From Manihot esculenta (Eukaryota > Streptophyta > Magnoliopsida > Malpighiales > Euphorbiaceae), in contig NC_035176.2 in NCBI RefSeq assembly GCF_001659605.2, positions 19,423,122-19,487,121 on the forward strand: a DNA stretch of 64,000 nucleotides, in the 5' to 3' direction. The notes below the pieces were generated by a model. The model was not told where the DNA came from, made no database searches, and worked only from the letters and a program-made list of their open reading frames with translations. Positions within the stretch are counted from its first letter, which is position 1. Each line of letters begins with the position of its first letter. Of this stretch, positions 41,850 through 53,856 are shown piece by piece. A program made the translations under genes and the position numbers.

Positions 41850-44255
41850 TGTAACGATCCGGAAACCGGACCGCTACCGGCGCTAGGATCCAGATCGACT
41901 TAAGGTCGCCAGGACCCATAGCAAGCCTAACATACATCCTGTACAACTGGTATAATCCCATACATGATCAAACATATACATAAAAATTTTAACTTTTCTC
42001 GTACCAAGCTTGACCTGTGCATGCACTATACCTGTAAACATAAAAACCCCTTACGGGAGCCCTCATCAAATGCTTCAGTTGGGTCAACATATCATACATC
42101 AAGCTTGGTTTACATAAACATCATCATTTAAACATTAACATACTATCATGTATCAAAAGGGATTAACCATACATAACTAGGGCAAAGCACAACTCTAACC
42201 ATGACATGTCATTACATATCCTTACATTACATAACTCTATTTTACCTTACATCATATCATTTTGTATTTTATTACACATCTTTATATTACATCATGTCCA
42301 CTACTATTCTATTACATAAACATAACCATAGCCATAACCTGCTGACCTCCTGAACTATCTCTGACCCTGTAAACCTGGGGGTTAAGGGAAAGGGGTGAGC
42401 TAAAAAGCCCAGTGAGCAGAACAATAAAAACAATTTATAAAAATATGCCATCATGAAATGCATCATATCACAAGTAAATCACCTTAAGATGGTATTGTCA
42501 CCAATAGCCCTCTACAAATCCAATAAATGCCCGGCCCTCGACGGAGCTCCTCAGGACTTCCTCTTAACATAACATAACATGTCCAGCTGTGCCAGGGGCG
42601 ATTAGGCCACACCTGGTCTTCTCTTACTCTGTGCCAGGGGCGATTAGGCCACACCTGGTCTTTTCATACTCTGTGCCAGGGGCGATTAGGCCACACCTGA
42701 TCTTTCCATCTCATATCATATCATATCATATCATCCCATGTCGTATGGTAACATATTGAGGGCTAGAGGATTATCCAATATCCATCCACATCATCATCAT
42801 CAAATTATGCAGTGCAACATATTCGTGAATTCTGATGCAAACAACCTATTACATAACATGGTATTCATGATGCATGAACATGCTTAAAACATTTGATTTC
42901 TTTAATATAAGAAGAGTTATGTTCTACTCACCTCTGGCTGACGCTTACTAACTCTGGAGCAGCTAACTCACTGCTGATCACCTCGGTTCCTCAGGTTCGA
43001 TCCTACACAGGTGGACTCAAATGAGGGACCAAACATACTCTAATAGGACTCTAAATATTTCCCCCAAAACCCCCTAAAACACCTTAAAACAATCATATAA
43101 ATCATGCAAAGGAAGGCTGAACAGGGCACTTTCGGCGGTAGGTTCGGCGGCCGAAAGTCCCTCCAAAGCCGAAACTCAGCCACTTTTGGCGGCACCTTCG
43201 GCGGCCGAAAGTGGTTCTAGAGCCGAAACTCATGCATGTTCGGCGGCACCTTCGGCGGCCGAAACTCCCCTCCAGAGCCGAAAGTCCAACTTTCGGGGGC
43301 AGGGTTCGGCAGCCAAAATAAGCCACCACAGGCAGGTTCGGCGGCCGAACATTGCTTCGGCTGCCGAACCTGAGTTCTTTCAGAATGGCAGAACTCAGCC
43401 TCTTTCATGCACAAAAGCCTCCCAAACTTTCCAAACTCAAACTACAACACTCATAAGCATGCATAAACATGTATATAAACATATAGGGGTCTCAAACTAG
43501 CATAAACCCCAACAACATCGCATTAAACATGCATAACAACACACAATACCTCATAACTCACATAACCCTAACATTTTTACATCTAGCTTCAACATGCATC
43601 TCTACCCCAAAACCCTTCACAAAACTTACTTAAAACATTGTAAAAGATGAGGATCTACACTTACCTCTTGAAGATCGAAGGTTGGTGCGACCCAAACTTA
43701 GAGATGTGGAGGAAGAGAGTTCCAAAGGTCTCCAAACTCCAAAACCTTGATCTAAGCTTAAAACTCTTCAAAACAAGGATAAAACTCATGAAAACTTGAG
43801 GGATTTGAGGAAAAAGCATAAAAACAACCAAAGGAGAGGATGAACTCACCTATGCCTGAAAAGAGAGAGAAAACTCGCCCATTTTCCAGACAAAGGGGCC
43901 TTTTATAGGTGGCTGGACAAACTCCCTTCGGCAGCCAAATCTGCTCCCACAACTCCACCATGTTCGGCAGCCGAACTCGAGGTTCGGCGGCAGCAAAAGG
44001 AAGCCACTTTTGGAAGCCTAATGTGCCCCCTAAACAGCTCCATGTTCGGCGGCCGAACCTGGGTTCTTCCCTCCTTGGTCTCTTCTTTCAAAACTCAATT
44101 TCTTTCTCATTCAAAACCTTAAAATACTTAAAAAAATTTTAGAAAACCTTTATTTTACCCTTCTAGAAGGCTCCGACATCCGAGATTTCCGGATTTCCAC
44201 GGAGATTCCGCAGGAAAGTTGGAATTCCGATGTCGGGGTCCAGCCGGGTATTACA
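41850..44255 (-). mobile_element. Solo LTR F2, chromovirus family, inside the RT of element E
   Basis: TGTAACGATCC…GGTATTACA, orientation minus. Removing it joins the RT text of E (T-G-I / I-T-I-V-P-N) as in element B. The flanks are GGTAA on the left and AATCC on the right, so there is no perfect 5-bp duplication. It has a three-copy repeat with CAGGGGCGATTAGGCCACAC (42590-42700) and a TTCGGCGGCCGAA cluster (43130-43370). It is the longest F-family LTR here (2406 bp). Confidence 0.9.
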
Positions 44256-44588
44256 AATCCCAGTCTTCTTTGGTACCACATAGATGGGACTCACCCACTT
44301 GCTGTCAGAGATGGGGTAGATGACTCCAGTATCTAAGAGCTTCACTATTTCTTTCTTCACAACTTCCATCATTGGTGGATTCAGCCTTCTTTGAGCCTCA
44401 CGGACAGGTTTGCACTCATCCTCCATAAGTATCCGATGCATGCATATTGAGGGTGAGATGCCTTTGATGTCCTCCAAGGTCCACCCAATCGCTTTCTTGT
44501 GTTTCCTCAATACCTCCAGGAGTTTTTCCTCTTCTTGCTGGCTGAGTTGATTGGATACTATGACTGGAAGTGTATTTCCAGCCCCCAA
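44256..44588 (-). pseudogene. RT N-terminal part of element E
   Basis: The text [28 protein letters not shown], then [15 protein letters not shown] and S-K-W-V-S-P is the first third of the Athila RT, parallel to residues 12-122 of the element B frame. It stops being element sequence at the F2 insertion. The open frame running on to 44163 is in F2 and is accidental. It lies 33 bases after the protease frame. Confidence 0.9.
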
Positions 44589-44620
44589 GTAGGCATATTT
44601 GAGGTGCTCTGGTAAGGGTT

Positions 44621-45754
44621 TTAGATCTGTGCAATTGTTGATTGTTCTGGTGCTTGTTGTCTGCTTACTGATTTGGGCAGATTGTCTGCATCTTGTTCTG
44701 GCAATCTGGCCAAATTACCCTTTGTCATGTCTATCTGCTCCAGTGATTTGGGCAAGTCAGTATCTGCCTGTTTTGGCGATTTGGGCAAATTGTCCGCAAC
44801 CAGTAGGGAACAACATGCTATCTGGTCAGTTTCTGTCTTGGTGCTACTACTGTCCACACCTTCTTGCCTGCATAAATCAGCATTAAGTGAGTTATCTAGA
44901 TCAAAATAAAAAATTTCTTGACTTAAATCATCAATAACGTCAAGGCCATAAACAGGAGAAACATCATTGGGAAATTTCATGGCATCATAAACATTAAATT
45001 TGATAACTTCCCCTTCAAACTCCATAGTTAATGTGCCATCATACACATCAATTTTGGTTCTAGCTGTGCTCAAGAATGGTCTTCCAAGTAGGATGTCAGA
45101 GGTTGTGTTGCTTTTGTCTTCCTCCATGTCAATTACATAAAAATCTACTGGAAAGACTAGTTGGTCCACTTGCACCAACACATCTTCTAGCACTCCCTTG
45201 GGGTAGACAATGGATCGGTCAGCCAATTGGATCACAATGCTGGTGCCCTTGAGTGTACCTGCATTCAACAAGTTAAAAATGGAAAGGGGCATAACATTAA
45301 TTGAAGCTCCAAGGTCACACATGGCCTTCTTTATCCCCACATTGCCTATTTTGCATGAAACCGCGAACATTCCTCTATCCTTGCATTTGGTTGGAAGCTT
45401 CCTTTGAATGACAGCTGAGACACACTCCCCCACACTTACCTTTTCATGTTCAGCAAGTTTCCTTCGGTTGGTGCGTAGCTCTTTAAGAAATTTGGCATAC
45501 CTTGGAATTTGCTTGACAGTATCAAGTAGAGAAATGTTGATTTCTACCTTGCGAAGTGTCTCAAGTATTTTTTTCTTCTCTTTTTCTTTTTGGGACCTCG
45601 CAAATCTCCTTGGGAAGGGGGGAGGTACCTTGAATTTTTTCGCTGGTTGCTGAATTATTTTCTGCCTCTGACTGGATTCTGCCTGGTCTGTCAATTTGGG
45701 CATATCGACTTCGGCCTTCTCTGGTGATTTGGGCAAATCGCTACTGCTGGGCAA
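44621..45754 (-). CDS. Protease region of element E
   Basis: This is a 377-codon open frame. The first ~50 residues hold the S-D-L-P-K-S repeat. Then come F-P-R-R-F-A-R-S-Q-K-E-K and I-P-R-Y-A-K-F-L-K-E-L. The retropepsin-like domain has C-D-L-G-A-S-I-N-V-M-P (active-site Asp in D-L-G) and I-L-L-G-R-P-F-L. A second spacer with D-L-P-K and N-L-P-K repeats closes the frame. Family knowledge says it cleaves the gag-pol precursor. The active site is D-L-G rather than the more usual D-S-G or D-T-G, and the same is seen in A and B, so it is a lineage trait. The start given is the first available Met; the original frame continues upstream. Confidence 0.88.
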   Translation of the reverse strand: MPSSSDLPKSPEKAEVDMPKLTDQAESSQRQKIIQQPAKKFKVPPPFPRRFARSQKEKEKKKILETLRKVEINISLLDTVKQIPRYAKFLKELRTNRRKLAEHEKVSVGECVSAVIQRKLPTKCKDRGMFAVSCKIGNVGIKKAMCDLGASINVMPLSIFNLLNAGTLKGTSIVIQLADRSIVYPKGVLEDVLVQVDQLVFPVDFYVIDMEEDKSNTTSDILLGRPFLSTARTKIDVYDGTLTMEFEGEVIKFNVYDAMKFPNDVSPVYGLDVIDDLSQEIFYFDLDNSLNADLCRQEGVDSSSTKTETDQIACCSLLVADNLPKSPKQADTDLPKSLEQIDMTKGNLARLPEQDADNLPKSVSRQQAPEQSTIAQI

Positions 45755-45835
45755 CTCAGTCTGCCTAGCGATTGGGTCTGTGATTTGGGCAGATCGACTG
45801 CCCTGATCACTTTCTGGCAGATTCTCTTCAGTGAC

Positions 45836-47411
45836 CTATTTCTGCATTTTCTTAGGCCTGCTGTCTTGCAGCTCTTTTCCACTTCTTAATGTGATGGCAC
45901 TAGCATTCTGTCTTGGATTTATCTCAGTTTGGGAGGGTAGCTTTCCTTGTGTTTCAAGTTTACTCAAGGATGAAGCCATTTGTCCCATTTGTTGCTCCAG
46001 ATTTTGCACAGTGTTTGCTAAGGACTTTACAATCTCTTCAAGGGGTGCATTGGACTTTTGAGGTGCAGCTTGGGCTTGATTTCTTTGCTGGTAGCTTGGA
46101 TATTGATTGGCTCTTGCATAGCTGAAATTTGGATGGTCTCTCAACCTGGATTATAGGTGTTAGAATAGGGATTATACCTTCTCTGCCCATTGAAACCTCC
46201 AACTGTATTGACTTGCTGGTCCTCTTCTTGAAGGGAAGGACATAGATCAGTTGGGTGGTTTATGTTTGCACATATCCCACATGGCTTTGGCTGCTGAATT
46301 TGCTGGACTTGTTGAGCTTGACCCACAACAAGGCTACGGACAGCATTAGTGAGATCAGAAATTTGGGATGCCAAAGTGGATGTACTCACCTCATTCACCC
46401 TTCTTGGTGGTTACTCTTGGTCTCCAAATTGTTGAGATGTTGCTGCCATGGTGGAAATTAAATTTCTCATTTCTCGAGGTGATTTGTCTTGAATTGACCC
46501 TCCACAAGCTGCATCAATAAACTTCCTTTCCGCGGGTAGTAAACCTCCATAGAAATATTCGATGAGGGATTTGTCATAAATATCATGCTGAGGGCAGCTT
46601 GTGCACAACCTTTTGAACCTCTCCCAGTACTCATATAAGTCTTCAGAATGCTTTTGCCTTATACCACTTATTTCTCGACGGATGCCAATGGCTTTTGAGG
46701 TTGGGAAGAATTTGCTCAAGAATGCTCTTACCATACCAGCCCATGATGTGATGGATCCAGGTGGCATGTAGAATAGCCAATCTTTGGCATATTCATCAAG
46801 GGAGAAAGGGAAGGCTTGAAGTTTAACATGCTCTTCAGAATACCTTGAGGTCTCATGGTTGAGCACACAATGTGGAATTCCTTCAAATGCTTGTGAGGAT
46901 CCTCATTTTCTAGGCCTCTGAATTTGGGAAGGAGATGGATCAGACCTATCTTTAATTCAAAGGGTGCTGTCAATGGGGGATATGTAATGTATAAGGGTGC
47001 TTGGTCTCCTGCTGGTTCAGCTAGCTCTCGGAGTGTTCTCTCCCGTGGCTGTGGTGCACGAATGGGCACATTTTTAGCTTTAGCTTCAGCTTCTTCATAT
47101 GCAGCAGGTGGTTCTGCCATTGTATGATTTTCTGCAGAAACCTAGAGTTCTGTTTCTGGTTCAATTTCAGCAGTGGCGGGTGCGGCAGTAGGTGAGTCTG
47201 CTGGTGCAATAAATTCTGTAGCAGGGGCAGTAGCTATTGTATCAGCTAGCTCGGTGGCAGATCGAGTAGCAGAAACTCAGCTTGTGGTTGTTGCAGACGA
47301 TGATGCTTTTGAGGCTTGGCTCCTCAAGTTTGCTTGCTTTCTTAGGCTCTTGGCAGTGCATTCTATCTCTGGATCGTAAAGAAGAGTGTCTTTACAGCCA
47401 GACCTGGTCAT
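45836..47411 (-). pseudogene. Gag of element E, broken
   Basis: ATG at 47411 opens M-T-R-S-G, the same gag start as element B. Two stops follow (near 47280 and 47145). The capsid part (P-P-L-T-A-P-F-E-L-K, L-P-K-F-R-G-L-E-N, W-L-F-Y-M-P-P-G-S-I-T-S-W) is split by a shift near 46840 and a stop near 46412. The zinc knuckle C-G-I-C…H-P-T-D-L-C is intact. The text then ends Y-N-P-G-stop at 46141, where one missing G turns the next Trp codon into TGA. The following frame (46144-45836) carries on with R-D-H-P-N-F-S-Y-A and reaches I-T-L-R-S-G-K-E-L before protease. It is not functional. Confidence 0.88.
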
Positions 47412-47441
47412 AAAGGGAAAATATGTTAGTTTAAATCAAAT

Positions 47442-47458
47442 CCCCAGCAACGGCGTCA
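47442..47458 (-). promoter_or_regulatory. Degenerate tRNA-Asp primer-binding site of element E
   Basis: Minus strand TGACGCCGTTGCTGGGG, two changes from the site in A and B; both are transitions at C/G positions. Confidence 0.85.
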
Positions 47459-47463
47459 ATTTT

Positions 47464-50400
47464 TGATAGTGGTTGTTGAAGCCATCAAAAATAAACCTAT
47501 TATCAACCAACAAAATAATTTATAGATAGCGGCAATAGGGTCGAACCACAGGGAATTGACACTACGGATTTTCCCAATAATGACTAAGGTAAACAAATAA
47601 AGTAAAATGAGGGGGGTTTTGTTTTGATGAATTATGTAATACCCGGTTAGACTCCGGTATGGGAATTCCTACCGTCCGGTGCAATCTCGAATGTCGGAAA
47701 TCTCTAAAAGGGTAAAACCATATTTTCATAAAATGTTTTAATGTATTTTATGGTTTTAAGCAAGAAAGGAAATGAGTTTTGTATGAAAATAGCCTTAGAG
47801 GAAGACCCAGGTTCGGCCGCTGAACCTCAAGTTCGGCCACCAAACATGCATGCGCTTCGGGAGTGCTTTAGGCCCCCGAAGGCATAAGTGAGGGAAGTCC
47901 AGGTTCGACCGCTGAACCTTATGTTCGGCCGCCGAACATGGCATGCATGAGGAGGCACGTTAGGCCCCTGAAAGTGGCCTGGCCAGCCACCTATAAAGGG
48001 GTCCCCATGTCCGAACAGGTGAGCTTTTTCTCTCCGTTTTCGGCCAAGGTGAGTTCTCCACCGTCCCTCATCGATTTTGAGCTTCTTCCTTCGAATCTTC
48101 ATGATTTTCTTATGAGTTTTCACTTGGTTTGAAGATATTTGAGTAAAAGAGCAAGTTTTAAAGCTTGGAGACCAAAGAGTTGATTTCTCCCCATCTCCAA
48201 GCTAGGATCGTCTTTCCTCTCGATCTTCAAGAGGTAAGCTTAGATCCAACCTTCCTTATATGTTTTAAACAAGTTTTATGAAGATCTATGGGGTAGAAAT
48301 GCATGATTAGGTTTATGTTGAGTTTTTGGTTTATGTTGTGTTTATGGACAATGTGGGTTGTTTCATTTGTTTTGGTTGGGGTTTAAGTTAGTTTGAGACC
48401 CCTATGTGCTTGTTGGCTTGAGTTTGCATGTTGTAGACTAGGTAAATGTATGTTGAATGAGTTGGGAGGCTTTTGTGAATGTTGGAGCTGAGTTTCTGCC
48501 CCTTTGGGAGAACTCAGGTTCGGCAGCCGAAGGCTCTTTCGGCCGCCGAACCTGCCTGTGGAGGCCAACTTTTGGCTGCCGAACCCTACCCCTGAAAGTG
48601 GACTTTCGGCTCTGGAAGGGAGTTTCGGCCGCCGAAGGTGCCGCCGAACATGCATGAGTTTCGTCTCTGGAGGAAACCTTCGGCCGCCAAAAGTGCCGCC
48701 GAAGGTGCATGACTTTCGGCTCTGGAGGGCCTTTCAGCCGCCGAAAGTGCCCTGTTCAGCCCTCCTTTGCATGATTTCTATGATTATTTTAAGGTGTTTT
48801 AGGGGGTTTTTGGGGAGTATTTTAGAGTCATGTTCTAGTATGTTAGGTCCCTCATTTAAGTCCACCTGTGTAGGTTCGGACCCGAGGAACCGAGGCCCTT
48901 AGCAGTGAGTCAGCTACTTCAGAGTCTTGTCAGAGCTAGCCAAAGATGAGTAGAATGACTCTTTATGATTTTAAGTAAATAATGAAGGTTTTAGCATGAT
49001 TCATGCATCATAATTGCCATGTTATATAATAGGTTGTTTGCACTAGAATTCACGAATATGTTGCATTGCATATGATTATGTTGGTGTTGATGGATATTGG
49101 ATGATCCATAGCCCTCGATCTATGATGTGATGATATGATATGTATGGTACGAAATGAAAGACCAGTGGGACCCATTCTACGTTCGCTGGCACTATGTAAG
49201 AGAAAGACCAGGACCCATTCTATATTCTGGCACTTTGGAATGTTATGTTTAAGTGAAAGACCAGGACCCATTCTACGTTTTGGCACGATTGGATATGTAG
49301 AGGGCTATTGGTGACAAGTCCATCCTTGATATGATATGTTTGTGTTGTGATGCATTTCATGATAGCATGAACTTTTAATGTAATGTTTTATTATTCTACT
49401 CACTGGGCTCTAGTAGCTCACCCCATTTCCCTAATCCCCCAGGTTTGCAGGTATGGGATAGGGCAGGAGGTCAAGAAGAGTAAAATTATGTTATGTAAGA
49501 GTTAGATGTGGACATGATGAAATGTAAAGTATTGAATAGTTATGTAATGTAATAGTGTTGTTGAGGATAGAATTGTGCTTAACCCCAGTATGTTGTTAAT
49601 CCCCTTGAGTACGTGGTTTTAATGATGCTTTATGTAGACCAAACTTAATGCATGTTATGTTACCCCAGTGGAGCATTGTTGAGGACTCCAGTGAGGGGTT
49701 AATGATTATGTTTATGTATAGTGCATGCACAAGTTGAGTTTGGTGAATGAATGAAAAGAAATGTTCAAAATTTTATGTATGTGTTGATCATGTATGGGAT
49801 TAAACAGGTATACAGGATGTATGTTTGGCTTGCTACGGGTCCCGGCGGCCTTAAGCCGATCTGGATCCTAGCGCCGGTAGCGGTCCGGATTTTCGGGTCG
49901 TTACAAATTAAAACTAGATAGTAAGAGAAAGCAATAATTAAAAAGATGAGTAAATCAATGGGAGAAAAGCTCTAGTTAAAGTATGGATCTATTTCAGTTG
50001 TTTAGAATTGATCATTGATTGTTTAATACTCCTATTTATTTCAATAAATTAGTTTAGGATGTGGAAGACGCTTCTCACAATCCAAATTCCTCCTTAGTTC
50101 TAGTTTGATTAGGAAACGTTCACTATTCAAACACTAGTTAACGAGTTGCCAAGGAACGTCCTTGGGGTTTTTTTACTTTTCAACTGTTAACTGCCTTAAG
50201 ACTTAGAGAAACCTAATTCTAACCTTGCCAACCGCGTGGTCAAGTTTAGATTATGCAACTGATTTTACTTGTGTTTAAACAATCTAAGCAATTACGGACC
50301 TAAATCATTCAAACAATTTATCACTCATGCAATTAAAAGCAACAGGCCTTAATTGATTCTAAAAGCAAAGTAATAATGATAGAAAGATCAAGTTGCATAA

Positions 50401-51131
50401 GTATTGAAAATAAACAAGAGTTTAATAATGGAGTTTTAAATCTCTCAATTCATCACAAAACTGAAAATTCTCAACTTCAACTAGAAAAAGAATTGTTTAG
50501 CCACTCATGGTGGATAAAATCACAAAAAGAAGAAAGAAAGAAGAGAAGCTGCTGCGTTTTCTGCAGAATTTTCGAAGGTGCTGAGATGATGATTTGCTGG
50601 TTTGAGGCTGTCTCCTATTATAGGTGAAGAGTCCTAATCCAATTAGGACTTGGAATCCTAATTTGAATTGGTCCTTTTGTGGTCTTTTATTCCTTCTTTG
50701 CTTTTGTATTTAATTATGGATGAATTCTTCTTCTTGAGAAAGTCTTTCTTGCAGTAATTCTTGGAGATGTCCTAGGATTGATCTTGAAGTAGGATAGGAC
50801 TTCAATGCTTTTGGCTTTTGAATTTTGGCTCTTTCCCGCGCTGCTGTCTGCCTCTGCTTCAGTTTGATTTGGGCAGTTGATTTGCCCAAATCACTTGCCC
50901 CAATCGCTTGCGCAAGTCAGTCCTAGTTTTCTGCTTCAGCTTAATTTGGGCAGTGATTTGACCAAATCACTTTGACCCAATCACTTTTCTAGCTTTTTCT
51001 GCACTTTTTCTCCAACTTTCCATTTTCTTCCTTTTCTGTAAAAACATGACAAAAATCATAAATTAAGTTGGAAAATATATAATTAAGCAGTAATAAAGAT
51101 AATAAAAATGTGGCTAAATTATGTTTGATCA
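47464..51131 (-). mobile_element. 5' LTR of element E, interrupted by solo LTR F3
   Basis: The two parts are 47464-47634 and 49911-51131. Together with one AATTA they match the 3' LTR 34976-36381. The right end TTTGATCA is followed by AATAG and the rest of the J RNase H. The leader motif is at about 50497-50514; TATA has degraded to TATAATAGG (about 50614-50622). Confidence 0.92.
47635..49905 (+). mobile_element. Solo LTR F3, chromovirus family, inverted relative to F1, F2 and F5
   Basis: It starts TGTAATACCCGG and ends GGTCGTTACA, the reverse of the others. It is flanked by AATTA (47630-47634 and 49906-49910). TATAAAGGGG lies near 47991-48000, preceded by TTCGGCCGCCGAA words and by CpG-decayed forms such as TTCGACCGCTGAA (47811-47940). 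A repeat with GGACCCATTCTA units lies at about 49160-49290. Confidence 0.93.
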
Positions 51132-51370
51132 AATAGTTGCTCTGTTCAGTATAGAAGCTGAATATAGGGCAGTGGCTTCAACAGTAGCTGAAGTTCAATG
51201 GATTAAGTCATTGCTAACTGAACTCGGCTATAAGATACCACCGTCGGTCATCTACTGTGACAACATATCCACGATATATACGTGTCAGAATCTTGTTTTT
51301 TATTCTAAGATGAAACATTTTGAAATAGATATTCCGTCTAAGGATCAATTGGCTGATTGATTGATAAAAC
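51132..51370 (+). pseudogene. Copia RNase H, second part (element J)
   Basis: It resumes right after the AATAG duplication of element E. The text S-I-E-A-E-Y-R-A-V-A-S-T-V-A-E-V-Q-W-I and Y-C-D-N-I-S-T-I-Y is the end of the copia RNase H, with the acid pair in E-A-E-Y and C-D-N. Then comes a K-D-Q-L-A-D tail and a stop (51358). Typical copia frames have the word S-S-T-E-A-E-Y here. Together with 34570-34975 it makes one domain, already broken by stops. Confidence 0.88.
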
Positions 51371-51446
51371 CATTGATAAAGATAAAGTTCCATATTAACA
51401 GGTCCAAGATTGGACTCTATGATGGATCCTCAATCTCGTGGGGGAG

Positions 51447-51721
51447 TGATAGAGATAATGTTGGTTCGGTTTTAGAATCACAATCAAAATCAACAACTTG
51501 AATTTATCTTCTGTTATAACTCTGGTAGAGATAATGTTGGTTCTGTTTTGGAATCACAATCAAAATCAACCACTTAAATTTATCTTCTGTTATAACTCAA
51601 TCATTTTGATTAGTTCGCTTTGTGTTGGTTGAAATTTTTGTATATTGGACTCTCTTGTATCTATTTATACCATACTTATATCAGAAATAAAATAAATTTT
51701 CATTCTGATAAAATTTCTTTA
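51447..51721 (+). mobile_element. 3' LTR of copia element J
   Basis: It follows the polypurine word GTGGGGGAG (51438-51446). Two 76-bp tandem units start at 51452 and 51528. GCAAT follows at 51722-51726. Confidence 0.85.
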
Positions 51722-51726
51722 GCAAT

Positions 51727-53160
51727 AATCATACATAGTGGCTATAGCAAAAACTTTTATATCTCAAGAGTTTAGATCACTATGAGCCTCCTAAATAGAC
51801 TAAGATTAGAGTTTCCTTTTGAGTTATAATCCTTATTCTATAGGAATTATAGCTTTAGTGGAAGTTCACTGTTTTCTATTCTCTATGTCCGTATGAATCT
51901 TTTAAACTTCAGAGATACTTTGGGCGACTATTTTTTCAAGTTCACCTCACTTGATACAAAACAATCTATTAGGAGGCTCCATCACGCTAGGTTGTCTGGG
52001 TCGATCGACCCAATACCCAAATCTTAAATTCAAAATATTTGATGTAGCATTAATTCACATTAAGATTTCTCATACTTTTATATTGTATTGTATGATTTAT
52101 AAACTTGTTATGTTTGTTAAAATTAATTTTAGGCAATAAGTTTAATTCGTCTTTCAAATATGTGTCGATTAATCCACTTTAATATTTTTTGCTAAATTAG
52201 TCATGAAATTTTTAAATATGACCAAAATAGATCCTGCAACTATAAGAGGATCAGAGTTTGAATTCCTCCATCACATAAAGAGCGTGAATATAAATTATTT
52301 TAAATAAAATAAAATATTAGAGAGAGAAAAAATTAAAATAAAATTGCTAAATTCCCAATTCACTTAAAACATTGAAATCCTTAGCCTGCAATCCATCCCT
52401 CACACTGAGTTCTCTATAATAGAATTTAAAATGAAAACTATATGAATCATCATCCACATACTCCCCGACAAAAATATCATAGAGGCATAAAGCAACCAAA
52501 ATACCCCCAATTCGAAGCACATTCCAATACTTGTCTAAATAACATAAGCACTATCTTTGTTCTTTGCTTTCAATCCAAATAAACCCTAATACTTTGTTTG
52601 GACGGAGGAAAATGAAGAGAAAAAAAAAAGAAAATAAATTTGATTTCTCTAAATTCTCTTATTTGAACATCAACTAGAAGGCAAAAAGGAAGAAAAATGA
52701 AAATAAAAAAAAAGAAATCATATTTCTCAATTCTTTACATTTCGTCTAAAATATTTCTCTTCCAATTGATAAAAAAGAGAGAGAGAAATGGAGAGAAATA
52801 ATAATTAATTGCATTAAAATACTTAAATGTCATTATTTTAAAGTTTCTACTTCTTAAATGGTGAAGGCATAATAGTCATTTTCTATATTAGAGAAAATTA
52901 TACTTTCCTATATTCTAATAATCTGTCTAAACCAAAGAAAGTAAATCACTTTTCTTCTTTTTTTTCCTTTTCTCTTCACTTCTCCTCTTTATTCTTCTGC
53001 ATGTCCATTTTGCTGAAAAAAACAAGGAAAATGAAAAGAATTCAAATTTTATTTCCACTTTGGATTTGTATGGTTACAAAGAAATAAAGGGAAAATAGTT
53101 AGGAATTGTGAATAATTGGAACAATCAACACTACTATCTAGTTTATATACATATATATTT
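51727..53160. other. Unassigned AT-rich DNA
   Basis: No coding content. It includes a perfect 14-bp palindrome GGGTCGATCGACCC (51998-52011) and purine-rich stretches at 52600-52800. The words CTTTGTTTGGAC (about 52572) and GTCTAAACCAAAG (about 52925) could be ends of a small inverted-repeat element, but the match is weak. Confidence 0.4.
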
Positions 53161-53856
53161 TATAATTAGCGATGCTACACTAGAGTCACCTAAAGAAAGA
53201 CATGAGTTGTCAATACAGAACAAGTCCACGTGACAAAGATTTGATAAGTATATAATATGGTCCCATTCGAGGAAAGTAAGACTCGGACACCTCAACACTT
53301 GATCTATTAGCAAGACTCATCCCTGAGTAAGATGAGTCTTGGTAAAAAGTTACCATTATCAGGCACAATTCAGTGTAACCCTATTACGCCTATAATCGCA
53401 CACTGGTCGGCACAGTCCAGTGTGTCCACGGTAGCCATTCTGACGTCTATAATCGCTGGCGATATCAATTATCAAGCAGCCGACTACATCAGCGCTGGAT
53501 TATCAGAAAATGTTATATTTATCTCCATCTTCTTACAGTATAAAAAGAGAATGACTACAGAGATAAAGGTATGCTATTCTTATACTACTTCAAGTTCTAA
53601 GCACTTCCTTTCTCTCGCCTTTCTCTTTAGACTTACTGACTTGAGCGTTAGAATGGCTGCCGTGGGTACCCACCACCTCACATTCTCTTTCTTGCAGGTT
53701 TAACTAATCACAAAACAACTCTATTTTTTGGCTACATTATTTGGTTTCGTTGCCGGAGAAGTCCATTCAATCCTTTCTGATTCATTTGGAGTAAAACCGG
53801 TCTCTTGCTCCTTTTCTCTGAAAAAGAAATCTCTATTCTCTCTCTTTCTCAAAATG

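Larger units (their letters stand above)
34976..51131 (-). mobile_element. Element E: the most complete Athila-like element in the window
   Basis: Minus strand order: 5' LTR (47464-51131, holding solo LTR F3), degenerate tRNA-Asp primer site, gag, protease, RT (split by solo LTR F2), RNase H, integrase, a spacer, an extra 3' ORF, internal polypurine module, 3' untranslated region, polypurine tract, and 3' LTR (34976-36381). All genes have stops or shifts, except integrase and the extra ORF, which are largely open. The AATAG duplication is perfect. The LTRs (about 1.4 kb without F3) belong to the same broad family as the A LTR. Confidence 0.93.
33620..51721 (+). mobile_element. Element J: decayed Ty1/copia element, split by element E
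   Basis: LTRs of 273 bp (33620-33892) and 275 bp (51447-51721) surround an iMet primer site, a broken gag, the end of RT plus RNase H, and a polypurine tract. The flanking 5-bp duplication is GCAAT (33615-33619 and 51722-51726). Integrase, protease and most RT are deleted. Element E (34976-51131) lies inside RNase H. Without E and its passengers J is only about 2 kb. Confidence 0.88.

Noticed and set aside
52560..52940. Possible small inverted-repeat transposon with CTTTGTTTGGAC ends
   Set aside because: The inverted match is short and imperfect, and no target duplication could be found.
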